Shown in pieces: positions 38,401 through 47,104 of a stretch of 64,000 bases of DNA (positions within the stretch are counted from its first letter, which is position 1; each line of letters opens with the position of its first letter). A program made the position numbers and the translations under genes. Under the pieces are notes generated by a model. That model ran no database searches, was not told the DNA's origin, and was given only the letters and a program-made list of their open reading frames with translations. The stretch is from Tubiluchus corallicola. Lineage: Eukaryota > Priapulida > Priapulimorpha > Priapulimorphida > Tubiluchidae. The DNA is taken from positions 1 to 64,000 of the forward strand of contig JAQGDQ010000337.1 in the NCBI GenBank assembly GCA_030141605.1. Direction: 5' to 3'.

Positions 38401-41400
38401 TCTTTAATGAGTCTGTTACGTAAAATTGTTGGCATTTTTGTAACCGGGGTTGGGCCGGATTATTGTATAGGCTGCTGTCTAAGACCCCGCAAGATTGGGG
38501 GTCGATCAAGCTTTGCTAACATTTGGTAAAAAATCTGTTTTTCACTACGATTGTGATGAAATGTGTATTAATTTGGGTTGTATTAAATAGTGAAATAGTG
38601 TTATTTCTTAAACAGTGCTTTTATTGACAAGCAAAAGATAAATATTTCAGTTTGTTTAAAGAATTTGCAAAAAAGTTTACTTCAAGCTATGTAAATGTCG
38701 CTAAAATATATCAGGAGTGAAAAATGTTCAAGATGGGTGCGAGCGAGTTAGAGGATGACTTCTTCTGGGGGGCCCCATAATTTCGTTAGTCTAAGCGCCC
38801 CAGAATGTCATAATCTGGCCCTAACCGTGGTTGCCTAAAGGCTGACTTGAAATTGAGGTGGTATTTTTAGTGAGGTGAAATTAACTGTATTTTCAGTTTT
38901 ATTTATTTATACCATTTATTCATATTTGTATACGGTACAATAAATACACAAGGAAAATAAGAACTGATAAGAATTACAATAAATTAGTTCAAGCTGTACA
39001 CGTTAAAGAAAAAAGTTTGTTAATTTGTTATAACAAAGTAAAAAAATAATAATAAACCATAGAATCACTTATGTTATCATTTTGGTCTGGATAAATAGTC
39101 AAATAATTTAAAATTTCATATTATTCAGTTCTCCTAAACTAGGAGGTCCTAACTTATACACAAAGACTTGTGTAAATCTATGTGTATTTTTAAGTCACAA
39201 TAGTTGTAGGATAGTTGCGGGTGCTCACGTCTTTTTATACTGTCTGTCACTTTGTGAACTGAGATCCAGTACTCAGAGCTTGTTCCTTGCAGATAGTTGT
39301 GGCTTGACCAGAACTTAGCTCATTATCAAGAATAATCCTCCATGATGAGACGCTAGGCTGGTACGTCCCCGGTTTTTGTCGTGCCGGAGTTTTCACATCA
39401 TCTTCATTTTCTCCGCAGTTGACTCTCTCTTTGCAAGAAGTTGAGGAGGTCCATGCTGTCATAGTGCAGAGGTTCACGAATGGTTCCGTTGACGTCCAGA
39501 GCCGGGTGCTGACCGTTGGCGGTGACGGGTCAGTGAAGGAACAGATTGAAAGCACACTACAGGCTGACATAAGTTCGGGAACATTGGGCAATCTTAGCGT
39601 TGTTGCTGACAGCTTGTCTGTCTCACTGGGTGAGTATGTTTCTGTGTGGAAATCTTGGTAAATAATATAGTAACTCCTTCCTCTTGTTCAACAACAGTTT
39701 AGTGGTATGGGTGCTTGGAATTACTTGATTTTTTTAGATAAATAGCAGTGTATTTTATTTGTATAAATTTTGTGACCTGATTATTATCCTACAATTAGAA
39801 AACTAATTAACCCTGTACACTTAATCAACATTGATCTTGTTAATTGTTATTACAGCACCTCCTGATTCAACTATAACACTTTCTACAATCTCCACAGAAT
39901 CAGCAACAACAGAGCCAATTGGTAAGTTGTAAGTTATTGATATTTCACTCAACAGGTGACAGCACCATGTTGATTCTAGCGCAATAATGTTTATAGTCGT
40001 AGTTAAAGTCGTTTGTCGTTGATTTGTCTTGTTCTTTTAGCATGACAACACGTGTTGCATACAGATACCGTTTATTAATTTTTTATTTTATTGATTAAGA
40101 AACTCGATAATTGCTTTATTTGCAGGAATAAAAGAGTAACTGTGTGAATTGTGTTAAGCGATCTGTGGTTTATGTTCTGTAATAAGAAGTGCAATAAATT
40201 TAATCATGGTCATAAACTTCATCATAAATTTTCTCGGTAAACTTTTTAACAGTAGGCGTACTCTAGAAGATCGCAGTTGACAATTCTTGAGTCTTCCGTC
40301 AAAATGATGTAAGATTTTTGTTTTTTCCAAAAGAATGAGATATGACTAACACAATTTTACTCTAACTCGTGTTGAAAAGTGCAACTATTTCTAGATCCAG
40401 GTAAAAACAAAACTGTCATATATGGCATTGTGGCAGCAGTGGCATTCGTGGGTGTCGTGTTGATCGGTGTCGCCATCTTTGTGATTTGGAGAAAAGAAAA
40501 ACGAGCGAGGGAGCTTGAACAAAAGCCGGGCTCGATGGTTGACATAACAAATGCTGTGAGTTCATTTAATTCCATGTAACGGGCTAAAGTTGGGTGTTTT
40601 CAAGTCTGCTTGCCCTTTTTTTGCCCTACTAGGGCTCATGTAACATTCCGGCTCATTATCGGAGAACCCTTAAAGGTGAAATACTGCACGTGATAAAGTC
40701 TTACCTCAACGAGGTACAGTGTGTAGAGCAGGGGTGTGCAAATTATCAGACTACCCGGGCCACATTAAACATTCCTGCAATTCCTGCGGGCCACAGGCAG
40801 TTTAATCAAGGAGCCAAGTACAGAAAGGCCTAATAATCATTTTTTTGCATCCGACCTGCGTACATCATTACTACTACACTCACGAAACTATTTTAGAAGT
40901 TATTAAAATTTATATTACAAACCATATATGTCTACTTTCAGGACAGATAGTGGTAATTTCATTACAATGCATATTAGTAATGTGTATCACATAGTCTGTG
41001 TAGTACAGTGTTATTAAGCTACAACCTTCTTGTAAGGGTTAATGGCATCCGATCTAGTAGAAAAAACTACCCGCACTATCTTTGGCACGGACTTCAGCTG
41101 GACACACTCAATTAATCGCCCTTGCCGCACTTTCATTAGGTTGATAAATCTCTTTGTGGGCGGGCCGCAATTTGCGCACCCCTGGTGTAGAGTATCGAAC
41201 CCAGACGGTCGTGAAGTATTCAATGTTCAGTGTTGGTCTCTGTCGCTACTTACTTTGCATCACTTTAAACCAGTCCTTCTGTACACGTGTGCAGACTATG
41301 TGTGTATACAGTTGAACGGCTGAGAAAAGTGCGATCGATTTAATGATTTTTTCACCTCTTTAATCAGAAAACCATCTCTACCAAGTGTGATATCTAAAAA

Positions 41401-43777
41401 GGTTGCATTTGCTTTTCTGCATAATCACTTTATTGGCCCTTGAACATGTTTTAAACGAGATTTTTGTTTATTAACATTAGGACGACTGGGGTACGAATCC
41501 TTCGGTTTACAACAGCCATAGTCAGTACACGGAGGTGCGTAGTCGTAGAGCGGACGACAACACGGCGTACAACATGTTTTCACTACGTCCGAGACCGTTC
41601 ACGGATGCAAGGTGGCTGACTGCCGACTGGCCGACGGATTCGGCTGTGCGGCGGAATAGGTGGCAGCAGCAGTCTCGTACAAGGTCGGCTAGCAGCTTGC
41701 TACACTTCTATAGAGACAAGTAAAATATGTTATGCTGTGATTTGTACTAACACTTACACTATCCTAATCTTCACTAGATGTAGACACACTAGTACAACAC
41801 CTTTGAATGCCAGATGGCTTGTACAAGACAAGCCGGAGCAAAAATGCACTAGTTGATACTTCTAACTTAACAATTGACACTACTGTAGTTGCTGTAGGTA
41901 GCTGCATAGAAATGAATGGTTTGGCTTCTTAGCTGAAGCCAGACTAAACTCTCAATATTCGGGGATTGATTTAATATGTGAATAACTGGAAAAACTTAAT
42001 TGCCGAGACGATTTTGCTATGCAAACACACATACTTTGTCTCTTCTTTGAAGTCCAATTTCTCACAAAATAAATGTTTTTAAACTGCAACTGAGCTTATC
42101 TCCTGCAGTGTTATAAAATCTAGCTCCAGAATTGTGCGTCAAAACCTTAGAATTTATTGATTCCTGCCTCTTAAATTGAATTTTTGTTTATGTTGAGCTA
42201 AGTGAATGGTATGCACGCATTCTATAACATTTTCTAGTATTCAAAAGAACTTGGGAAATTTCCCTTGGAACGAGTGTACAATTCCCCACACAATTTCAAT
42301 ACTCTAACCCTAACCCTAGCTAATCTTAATCCTAAAACTAATCCAACCCTCGTCTTAACCCTAACCCTAGCCCTAGCACTAATCCTAATCTGCTTCAGGA
42401 AATAATTTCTTGTGTGTTGCAATTATAAACTTCACCTTTTTCTTTTATTATTAATAGTTCTGGGCTTTTATTGAAGCCATAATTTCTAATTTTAATTTTA
42501 AAACATCATGCCTGCTATAACATGTTTGCTTAACCTAGTCATTGGAAAGTAAGTAGAGCTTTACTAATTTGTAGGATAATAAATTACATTCTATACATAT
42601 GTCAAAAATGTATAGATGTCATAAAATATTTTTCAGATTTTGCCTGTATGATTCAGTTTCACTTTTTAAGTAAACAGTCAAACAGTCAAATAGTCAAACA
42701 GTCAAATAGTCAAACAGTCAGTGCTTTAAATTTACTGTGATTCCACCGTTTATGTAAGTCGCACAACTGAAATCTAATTTTTGAATTATTGATTTTGGTT
42801 TTTGATAGTTATAGCACCACCAACAATGTATTTCAACTGTGGAAGATTATTGTCTAATATATAAGAAGCACTAATCTTGTTAAGTGTTCAGAAATCAATT
42901 GGTTTTTTAAGAGACTAAGATGGAAACACAGTTTTCATTGGTAATTTCTGATTCTTCATTTGCAGTGCAATATAAAAATCAATACTTTGGTAATTTTCAA
43001 TAAACATGAGAACTAATACACTTAAGTGGTATTTACACAGCATCCTGATGCATTTTGGGTGATGCGGAATAGATAGAACCGTTTTATACTGTTTTCAATG
43101 AACCCATTTATCCAGCCTGCACTTATCATGCGGTTTTCTTTTTCTGCAGCTATTCCTATTGATTTTTTCCACAACCATTCTGCAGGTGGAAAATGCATCC
43201 GCATCCATATGTGCTGCGTAGACGCCACTTAAGCGTGACAAAAATTAATACATGTTTGCAGTCTGATGTTGTACGTCTATATCATATTTTGTTTTACACG
43301 AAGATTTCAAACTAAGTCAAAGATTCCTGCTAATTCTAAGTCTTCTTTTGAATTTTAACAGTAGTGACATCATCAGAAGACACAGTAAATCCAGCTCAAT
43401 GGCGTGGACAGAAAGCAGTCTGGGTCCAGACACAGTTAACGGAGATAACACATCCATGTGCGACGAAATGCACATGCAGAAAACAACATCAGCTGAAATA
43501 CATCAGAGCGGTCATCCGACTACGGTAGAAAGGTTTGTATCTTCTGTATGTGTAGTTTACAGTGAGTTACTGTATGCGTCTCCTGCAAAATATTTCCCAT
43601 AATGATTAAATCGTCAAACTTTTTGTTTCCTCACAGTTTAGTATTGAAAAGTGTTTGTATAAGATGAATGTTGGCAGCGAATTTTACGTTGTCGCTAATT
43701 GTTTAATTGCTAATTATCACTAATTGTTTAACTTGTTTGCTTGCAGGCTAGCTTTGATGATATGCCCGACTTTTTAA
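12164..43777 (+). CDS. Single-pass membrane protein: EGF, three DOMON, SEA
   Basis: Coding exons: 12164-12329, 14053-14132, 14743-14837, 15743-15873, 17201-17302, 18716-18838, 19366-19451, 22477-22570, 23765-23845, 24463-24681, 25903-26109, 26821-27008, 28116-28177, 30104-30279, 31505-31600, 32463-32722, 34211-34284, 35289-35388, 35757-35934, 37142-37347, 39419-39629, 39856-39921, 40395-40555, 41481-41719, 43362-43532, 43747-43777. All junctions are GT-AG with matching phase, about 1200 residues. Approximate order by residue: signal peptide 1-25, His-first Cys domain 26-155, EGF-like 156-232, DOMON 235-460, 465-635 and 660-839, Thr-rich linker 840-870, SEA 875-978, short Thr-rich linker 979-1000, membrane helix 1008-1032, cytoplasmic tail. 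DOMON domains bind haem or sugars in known proteins. The role here is inferred only: a cell-surface redox or ligand-binding protein. The last exon is the least certain. AATAAA lies at 44291. Confidence 0.85.
13503..13600. repeat. GAT-type microsatellite
   Basis: Imperfect GATGAT/AATGAT repeats in the first intron of the DOMON gene. Long open frames across it are low-complexity artefacts. Confidence 0.8.
17201..18838 (+). CDS. DOMON gene exons 5-6: two EGF-like modules
   Basis: Exon 5 (17201-17302) encodes a short EGF-like module with four cysteines (LCSQHG, SCDCDELYSGDYC). Exon 6 (18716-18838) encodes a full six-cysteine EGF-like module ending CFCERGWFGTGC. Both exons are phase 1 at each end, the usual arrangement for shuffled extracellular modules. 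A TG-rich minisatellite begins about 36 bases after the exon 5 donor and a GACT array ends about 100 bases before exon 6. Confidence 0.85.
17338..17745. repeat. TG-rich minisatellite with a 40-60 bp unit
   Basis: Five copies of a block containing GCATGCGCGGACATGTGTGT and ACACCTGAAGGCATAATTGT, separated by (TG)n runs of varying length. Alternating purine-pyrimidine tracts make Z-DNA formation likely. It starts about 36 bases after the donor of exon 5 of the DOMON gene. Confidence 0.9.
17818..17910 (+). repeat. Possible tRNA-derived SINE head
   Basis: A B-box-like GGAGTTCAAATCC at 17892-17904 follows an A-box-like TGACCAGGATGAG at a plausible distance. There is no cloverleaf I can close, so this is at best a decayed tRNA-derived element. 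Confidence 0.3.
18455..18612. repeat. GACT/GATT tetranucleotide array
   Basis: Runs of ATTG, GGCT and GACT tetranucleotides, about 155 bases in all, ending roughly 100 bases before DOMON gene exon 6. The Ser/Gln-rich open frame on the minus strand is an artefact of the repeat. Confidence 0.9.
19085..19190 (-). repeat. Possible tRNA-derived SINE head
   Basis: On the minus strand a B-box-like GGTTCAAATCC (complement of 19103-19113) follows an A-box-like TTGACCAGTCTCC. Spacing fits an internal pol III promoter. The two halves do not fold into a clear tRNA by eye. Confidence 0.35.
19366..26109 (+). CDS. DOMON gene exons 7-11: first DOMON domain
   Basis: Exons 19366-19451, 22477-22570, 23765-23845, 24463-24681 and 25903-26109. 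The domain opens with SETDLYWRIL and continues with the strand TWLGVGWRP. A long acidic insert holds MDCTDMVIAQVRGNYSRV, and the domain closes with HPMHVIWAVGQT and GALRINF, the pattern typical of the DBH/cellobiose-dehydrogenase type of DOMON. The Met and His near HPMH could be haem ligands but this cannot be shown by eye. It is about 220 residues, longer than most DOMON domains because of the insert. Confidence 0.8.
20954..21389. mobile_element. Pogo/Tigger-like MITE with TA duplication
   Basis: The left end is CAGTGTTCCCTCGCTACTTC and the right end reads inward as CAGTATTCCCTCACTTATAG, flanked by TA on both sides (20952-20953 and 21390-21391). TTCGC-rich subterminal repeats are typical of pogo/Tigger ends. 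The 436-bp interior has no transposase frame, so it is non-autonomous. It lies in the DOMON gene intron between exons 7 and 8. Confidence 0.75.
22867..23215. mobile_element. hAT-like MITE with 12-bp near-identical flanks
   Basis: The right end reads inward as GGGGTGAGCATTGAACGTTC and the left end as CGAGTGAGCACTC, with TCGAATTCGAATTG-like subterminal motifs. The flanks are TAATATACAGTA (22855-22866) and TAATATGCAGTA (23216-23227), one mismatch in twelve. hAT elements make 8-bp duplications, so the match is longer than needed and may be partly chance. The 349 bp have no coding capacity. Confidence 0.65.
23421..23545. repeat. Dispersed repeat, copy A
   Basis: Shares TTATTTGAGTCAATTGCCGAC, an ATAGGAG segment and a GCGATTGATTCTA-like segment, in order, with 25565-25695, about 2.1 kb downstream. 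Neither copy shows clear termini. Confidence 0.5.
25565..25695. repeat. Dispersed repeat, copy B
   Basis: The second copy of the element at 23421-23545, ending GCGACTGATTCTATTAACTG then TGAGTCTG. A short related piece (GAATCAATTAGCCGACGGAT) occurs near 24810. All three lie in the same gene. Confidence 0.5.
26821..31600 (+). CDS. DOMON gene exons 12-15: second DOMON domain
   Basis: Exons 26821-27008, 28116-28177, 30104-30279 and 31505-31600. Core motifs are YYASWQYSHVTDDVQF, WTGIGYSRDRFM, SDAVIAWI, TTFTFARKM and YMFYPVSGG. There are N-glycosylation sequons (NYT, NYS, NIT, NVT). The exon 12/13 and 13/14 splice points sit at the same residues and phases as those of exons 16/17 and 17/18 in the third DOMON, indicating tandem duplication. 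Confidence 0.82.
27895..28078. repeat. Tandem triplication, about 60-bp unit
   Basis: Three near-identical copies containing GGGCCATTATGGAAACATTG and ATGTATCCATGTGAAAAATC. The array ends about 40 bases before DOMON gene exon 13. Confidence 0.92.
28222..28716. mobile_element. hAT-like MITE, 8-bp target duplication
   Basis: Ends CAGGGCCTGTATCAGC and, reading inward from the right, CAGGCCCTATTTCAAG. It is flanked by GACATATT (28214-28221) and GACACATT (28717-28724), seven of eight matching. The GC-rich subterminal parts contain GGGGAAG and GGTCCC motifs in inverted orientation. No transposase frame is present in the 495 bp. Confidence 0.7.
29288..29805 (+). mobile_element. 5S-headed SINE with 10-bp target duplication
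   Basis: ACTGAGCCTG occurs at 29278-29287 and again at 29806-29815, bracketing a 518-bp unit that begins with the 5S-like sequence and ends GGATGCCAACAACAA. The body is GC-richer than its surroundings, and several overlapping short open frames in it are not conserved proteins. The structure fits a 5S-derived (SINE3-type) retroposon with a short AAC-rich tail. It lies in the DOMON gene intron between exons 13 and 14. Confidence 0.7.
29291..29410 (+). rRNA. 5S rRNA-like sequence (SINE head)
   Basis: The 120 bases from GTCTATGGCCATATCACG to CAGGTGCTGTATGCTT match metazoan 5S rRNA along their whole length with scattered substitutions. Internal promoter elements are present (AGTTAAGCAACG, TTGGATGGGTGACCGCC). 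No T-run terminator follows and the sequence continues into unrelated DNA inside one target duplication, so this is more likely the head of a SINE than a functional 5S gene. Confidence 0.65.
30838..31087. repeat. CAT/CAA/ATT trinucleotide microsatellite
   Basis: About 250 bases of (CAT)n interrupted by (CAA)n and (ATT)n. It yields poly-His, poly-Ile and poly-Met frames that should not be called genes. Confidence 0.95.
32463..35934 (+). CDS. DOMON gene exons 16-19: third DOMON domain
   Basis: Exons 32463-32722, 34211-34284, 35289-35388 and 35757-35934. Core motifs are CEYVMKWKYSTS, KWTGVGFSNDKNM, ESDAIIGYAYDDDDG, FLRIWFTRDLDSG and YCYYVFIPYEGGSFN. The acidic run DDDD is unusual. The domain ends KVCFTTCPG, parallel to KVCIGPCAG at the end of the second DOMON. 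A 34-bp minisatellite starts at the exon 16 donor. Confidence 0.82.
32723..32970. repeat. Tandem array, 34-bp unit, about 7 copies
   Basis: The unit contains AACCTGTAGATGGCGTTCAT and AACATTTGAATC with a 34-bp spacing. The first copy starts directly at the exon 16 donor of the DOMON gene, so the array and splice site are contiguous. Confidence 0.93.
34383..34640. repeat. Tandem array, 50-bp unit, 5 copies
   Basis: The unit contains AGAGTGTCACACTAGGTTGT and GTACATGTGGCCAAGGCAGT, at 34401, 34451, 34501, 34551 and 34601. It starts about 100 bases after the exon 17 donor of the DOMON gene. Confidence 0.95.
37142..39921 (+). CDS. DOMON gene exons 20-22: Thr-rich linkers and SEA domain
   Basis: Exon 20 (37142-37347) starts with a Thr/Pro-rich, probably O-glycosylated stretch (TTTTTILPISTTT), then enters a SEA-type sequence (FKLDQAWDESLADETSQVF). 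Exon 21 (39419-39629) continues it with EVHAVIVQRFTNGSVDVQSR. The GSVDV at about residues 930-934 sits where SEA domains such as that of MUC1 self-cleave at Gly-Ser. Exon 22 (39856-39921) is a second short Thr/Ser-rich linker. A SEA domain beside the membrane is common in shed or mucin-like receptors. Confidence 0.75.
37372..37893. mobile_element. MITE with TATTTATTCGAG inverted ends
   Basis: The left end GGTATTTATTCGAGTATAAC then GCGCAC is inverted at the right as TTGCGCGTTGTACTCGAATA. Internal GCGCACCC motifs repeat near each end. The pattern resembles pogo-like MITEs that start near TATTTATTCGAGTATAA. It begins about 25 bases after the exon 20 donor. Confidence 0.6.
38447..38827. mobile_element. 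hAT-like MITE, homologous to 1100-1375
   Basis: Left end GGTTGGGCCGGATTAT, right end reading inward GGTTAGGGCCAGATTAT. The right half is homologous to 1100-1375. I could not find a convincing 8-bp duplication. Confidence 0.55.
40395..43777 (+). CDS. DOMON gene exons 23-26: membrane helix and tail
   Basis: Exon 23 (40395-40555) encodes one hydrophobic helix (VIYGIVAAVAFVGVVLIGVA onward) followed by the stop-transfer RKEKRARE. Exon 24 (41481-41719) and exon 25 (43362-43532) encode a Ser/Arg/Tyr-rich cytoplasmic tail with no catalytic domain I recognise. A TAA right after exon 24 overlaps its donor (GACAA then GTAAAA), so reading through the intron would end the protein there. Spliced on, exon 25 adds SDIIRRHSKSS and more. 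Exon 26 (43747-43777) is a guess that gives ten residues and a stop. Confidence 0.65.
40729..41184. mobile_element. hAT MITE with perfect 8-bp target duplication
   Basis: The element starts CAGGGGTGTGCAAATTATC and ends, read inward, CAGGGGTGCGCAAATTGCGG. GTGTAGAG flanks it exactly on both sides (40721-40728 and 41185-41192). Ends of this type are typical of Charlie-like hAT elements. The 456 bp have no transposase. It lies in the DOMON gene intron between exons 23 and 24. Confidence 0.85.
42280..42415. repeat. Telomere-like CCCTAA-rich dispersed repeat, copy 2
   Basis: CCCTAACCCTAGC-type repeats with the same 5' flank (CCCACACAATTT) as the copy at 8775-8900. It lies in the DOMON gene intron between exons 24 and 25. 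Confidence 0.6.
43026..43228. mobile_element. TTAA-flanked palindromic MITE, copy 1
   Basis: Inverted ends GTGGTATTTACACAGCA and, inward from the right, GTGGCGTCTACGCAGCA, each bordered by TTAA (43022-43025 and 43229-43232). A TTAA duplication suggests piggyBac-type mobilisation, although Harbinger ends look similar. The 203 bp are non-coding. A second copy is at 55034-55239. Confidence 0.65.
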
Positions 43778-45213
43778 GTACTTTTTAAGAGATTGTAATC
43801 CATTTCTTAACAATATCATTTGGTAACTTTGATTTAGAGTGACTTGTTTGACACTCGGATTTTTAATTTTTTGTTTCAGTTTGGATTATTTTTAGTGGAT
43901 TAGCAAATTAGCCGATGCTCGTTACACAATGTTACTGTCACAGTGCAACAGCACAAATCTGTGGAAATAGTAAACCCTGCAGGCCGTGCGGTCAAAATCC
44001 AGTGGACATCTTGTTTAGATACGGAAACTACGTGACTGGATTTTTATTATCACGTAGAAACTACGCATTAAAAAATATGAATTGCTCTCATTACTACGCA
44101 CAACGCTTACTTTTTAAGTATTTGTATATTCTCTAGAAACGTGGTAAACACAAATTTTATAGCAGTTTGTAGATATTTTGAAACGCCACAAATCCCACTA
44201 TGGTGTTGTTTATAATGGTAATTACTAACTGTGCTCAGTAGCCTAAATTATAAGCAAAAATTAAAATTTCCAAAAACTAGTTCATACTTAAATAAAATAC
44301 ACAACACCTGGTTTCGGCTAATTTCTCTGCTCCATTGAAACAACTAATACCATACTTACTGTGTTTATAAAAAATACAAAAAACCATTATGGATTATGTA
44401 GAATTTGACAACAGCCGTATTTTTGTAGAGCAAACAAGAAATGGTCATTTTGGGCATATTGCAAAAAATTACGCTATAGACGCTACACATATTTTAATAC
44501 AGGAAATCCTTTTGCTTTACTTGTTTGATCTGTGATTATACAAACTCTGCCGTGTGATTTTACAATTTACCCACAAATACGGAGTCTACTGACTTTCCTA
44601 GACACGTTTACAGTTTATTTACTTAGGACAGCATGTACAGTCTGATAGTCTTTAGTGTTAGAAGCTATGATGATGATATGATGAAAAGCTATGATGATAT
44701 GATGAGAGTTTTTAGTTACCTGTTCGTAAAGTGGTGCCGTGAACAGTGGTGTGAACAGTTAAGTTCACATTGTTTACAGTTTGTATTATCATAGTACAAA
44801 GACATTAGTCTTAGAAAAGGTGTAACCTTCTTTAACACACCACAAACAGTTGAGAAATATGCTTATATTTTTTAACACACCACAAGTACTTATAAGATTT
44901 TTATTATAAATTCTGTCAACCTGTTTACTGTGTAGAAATGCACTGTTTTATCTGTATTTTAGTTGTTTAGAAAATTGAAATGTAATTAAATCGTGCAAAA
45001 TGTGTGTGCTGTAAAAACAAATTTTGTCATACGCTTGTAAGATGTTGGCCACAATGTATGCAGTTACAAGATGAAGTGTTGGCATGTGCATATTATTGCA
45101 CATTTCTCAGATTAAATGAAGATTTTAGATCTGTAATTAATTGTCTCAAGTTCTTAACTTATAATTTAGGCATTTGACCAATCCTGATTATGATCATATA
45201 AAATTAGAGCCTG

Positions 45214-45601
45214 TCCAGCCCTGGATTAACCATTACGCATATGCTTAGGGGAAGAGGGACCCGCGCAGTTTTTTCAAATCGAATAATTACTCAAACGTAA
45301 AATGTACGGGACTATGTGTGACAGTTTCGTGCGGTATAGATGGGCATCGAGATTCTGGTTACTGAGCATCGTGAGCTGCTGCTCTCTGCCAACGTGATTT
45401 TAACCGAATATCATTTTCCTATGTAATGTAATGCTAATGCTATAGCATTTACTGTAAATAAATCTTACTGCAGGTTTTTTTCATTTTGAAAGATAAAATT
45501 TTGTTTTACAGTTTAGAATTGTTTCATTCTAAATTACACATATAAGGGGGGTACCATAATCTTTTTGGTTCTTAGGCCCCCCTCTTGAGGTCTGAAGATG
45601 G
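45214..45601. mobile_element. hAT-like MITE remnant
   Basis: The left end CAGCCCTGGATTAACC and a right end reading inward as CAGAGCCATCTTCAGACCTC, with GGGGGG-rich subterminal parts, resemble the CAGGGCCGGATTAA hAT terminus. No clear target duplication. Confidence 0.45.
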
Positions 45602-45690
45602 CTCTGACTCTGCCTATCAAACAGATGCCCAGTACCGATGATTAACAACTCAGAACAATCAAAACACTTTGTTAAATTACTCATAATCAA

Positions 45691-46015
45691 TTAGGGTCGG
45701 ATTTTGATTTTGTAGGCCTACAGATACCGTGAGGCCCGGGCCCCAGTGGCAGTTAACAAAGGCATGACTGTTGGATTCTTCAAATCAGTTTATTCAACTT
45801 CTACAACATAATGTCAACATTAACGGACAAGAAACATTTCCAGTGTATTATTATATAGTATAATATTAATTAATTGAACCCTTTTTAAAGAAATAATTCA
45901 GCAAACTTTTACTCTCATTTTGTAGTAAGTTTTCATAGTAAATTAATTTCACTTAATCTCTGGGAGCCCCTCAGCTTGTGGAGGACCCTGGGATGCAGCT
46001 CATACCTTAATCCGG
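45691..46015. mobile_element. hAT-like MITE remnant
   Basis: Left end TAGGGTCGGATTTTG and right end, read inward, CAGTACCGGATTAAGGTATG. Internal GGCCCGGGCCCC near the left and GAGGGGCTCCCA near the right fit hAT subterminal motifs. No clear target duplication. Confidence 0.45.
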
Positions 46016-47104
46016 TACTGTCTAAACTATAATGGTTCTTCTCTAATTTCACTTAATCTCTGGAGGACCCTAGGATACAGCTCGTACCTTAATCAGCCAC
46101 TGTCTAAACTAATGGTTCTTCCTGCTAATCATATTTCTGAACAAATAAATAATCTCTTTTATATGGGTTTCAAGTGTACTGTATTGTCTGTAAACAATGA
46201 CTCAGTAAAAGACATACAATATAAATTTTGAGTCGGCTTTTTTGTAACACTTTTGTGGTTTGTAATTATTATTGTTTAGTGTGTTGTAAAGCAAATGTGC
46301 CTTACGTATTGTAAATAGTGGTTAAATGACATTAGTGGCCCGTGCCACGCGAGCTTTTCACTGGTGCTGTGCTTTCATATTTTTTTAGTTTGCAAAATCT
46401 GTTTCTAAGAAACTAGAGCTTGTTGTTTTAATAAATTATGTGCCATGTATGATTGTAATCTCATTTGTAAGATACTGATAATAATTATGATGATATTAGT
46501 AGCATTTTATGCATATCTCGAATATTGTGTTTTTAAGCTATGTTCGTACATGCTTGCATAGATATGCTGTCAATTATGTAAGTTTCAAATTAAAAACCTG
46601 ATTTGATCAAAATTGGATTGTGTTGTTAAGCAGATTTGGACAGAGCAAAAAAAGCACAGCTAACACAGTACAAGCAGTTTGGTAACAAAGACTTTATTCA
46701 TATTTCTATAGGCTAAAATATTTCTTTTTCAGTGGTTAAAATTTCAACAATCGTCATTAAAAAGCACAACAATGCTACGATAAAGAAATAATCATAACAA
46801 AATGCTGCTTATAGCAATGATTATTTATACATATACACTAATTTACTACATTTGATACACACATACTAATTTAAAATTATGGTCATGACTTGTATTGGTC
46901 ACTGAATTAACATCGCATAACATATAAGATTTATCTAAAGTGGGCACCCGGGACTTTTGACAACTTGATTCCAATCATTATGGTTGAATCGAAATTGTTG
47001 TCGGCGTTTTGCCAAAGATTCTAGTAAAAGTCCCAAAATTTCTCATATTATTTAAAATTACAAACACGATTCTCTGTTGAAATGAAATTTACGCGTTTTG
47101 GTGG

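Larger units (their letters stand above)
43778..47100. other. Intergenic region between the DOMON gene and VWA8
   Basis: No exon I can support. The 3' UTR of the DOMON gene probably lies at its start, with an AATAAA at 44291. It contains two hAT-like MITE remnants (about 45214-45601 and 45691-46015) and two copies of a roughly 75-bp segment starting ATTTCACTTAATCTCTGG. Confidence 0.5.
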
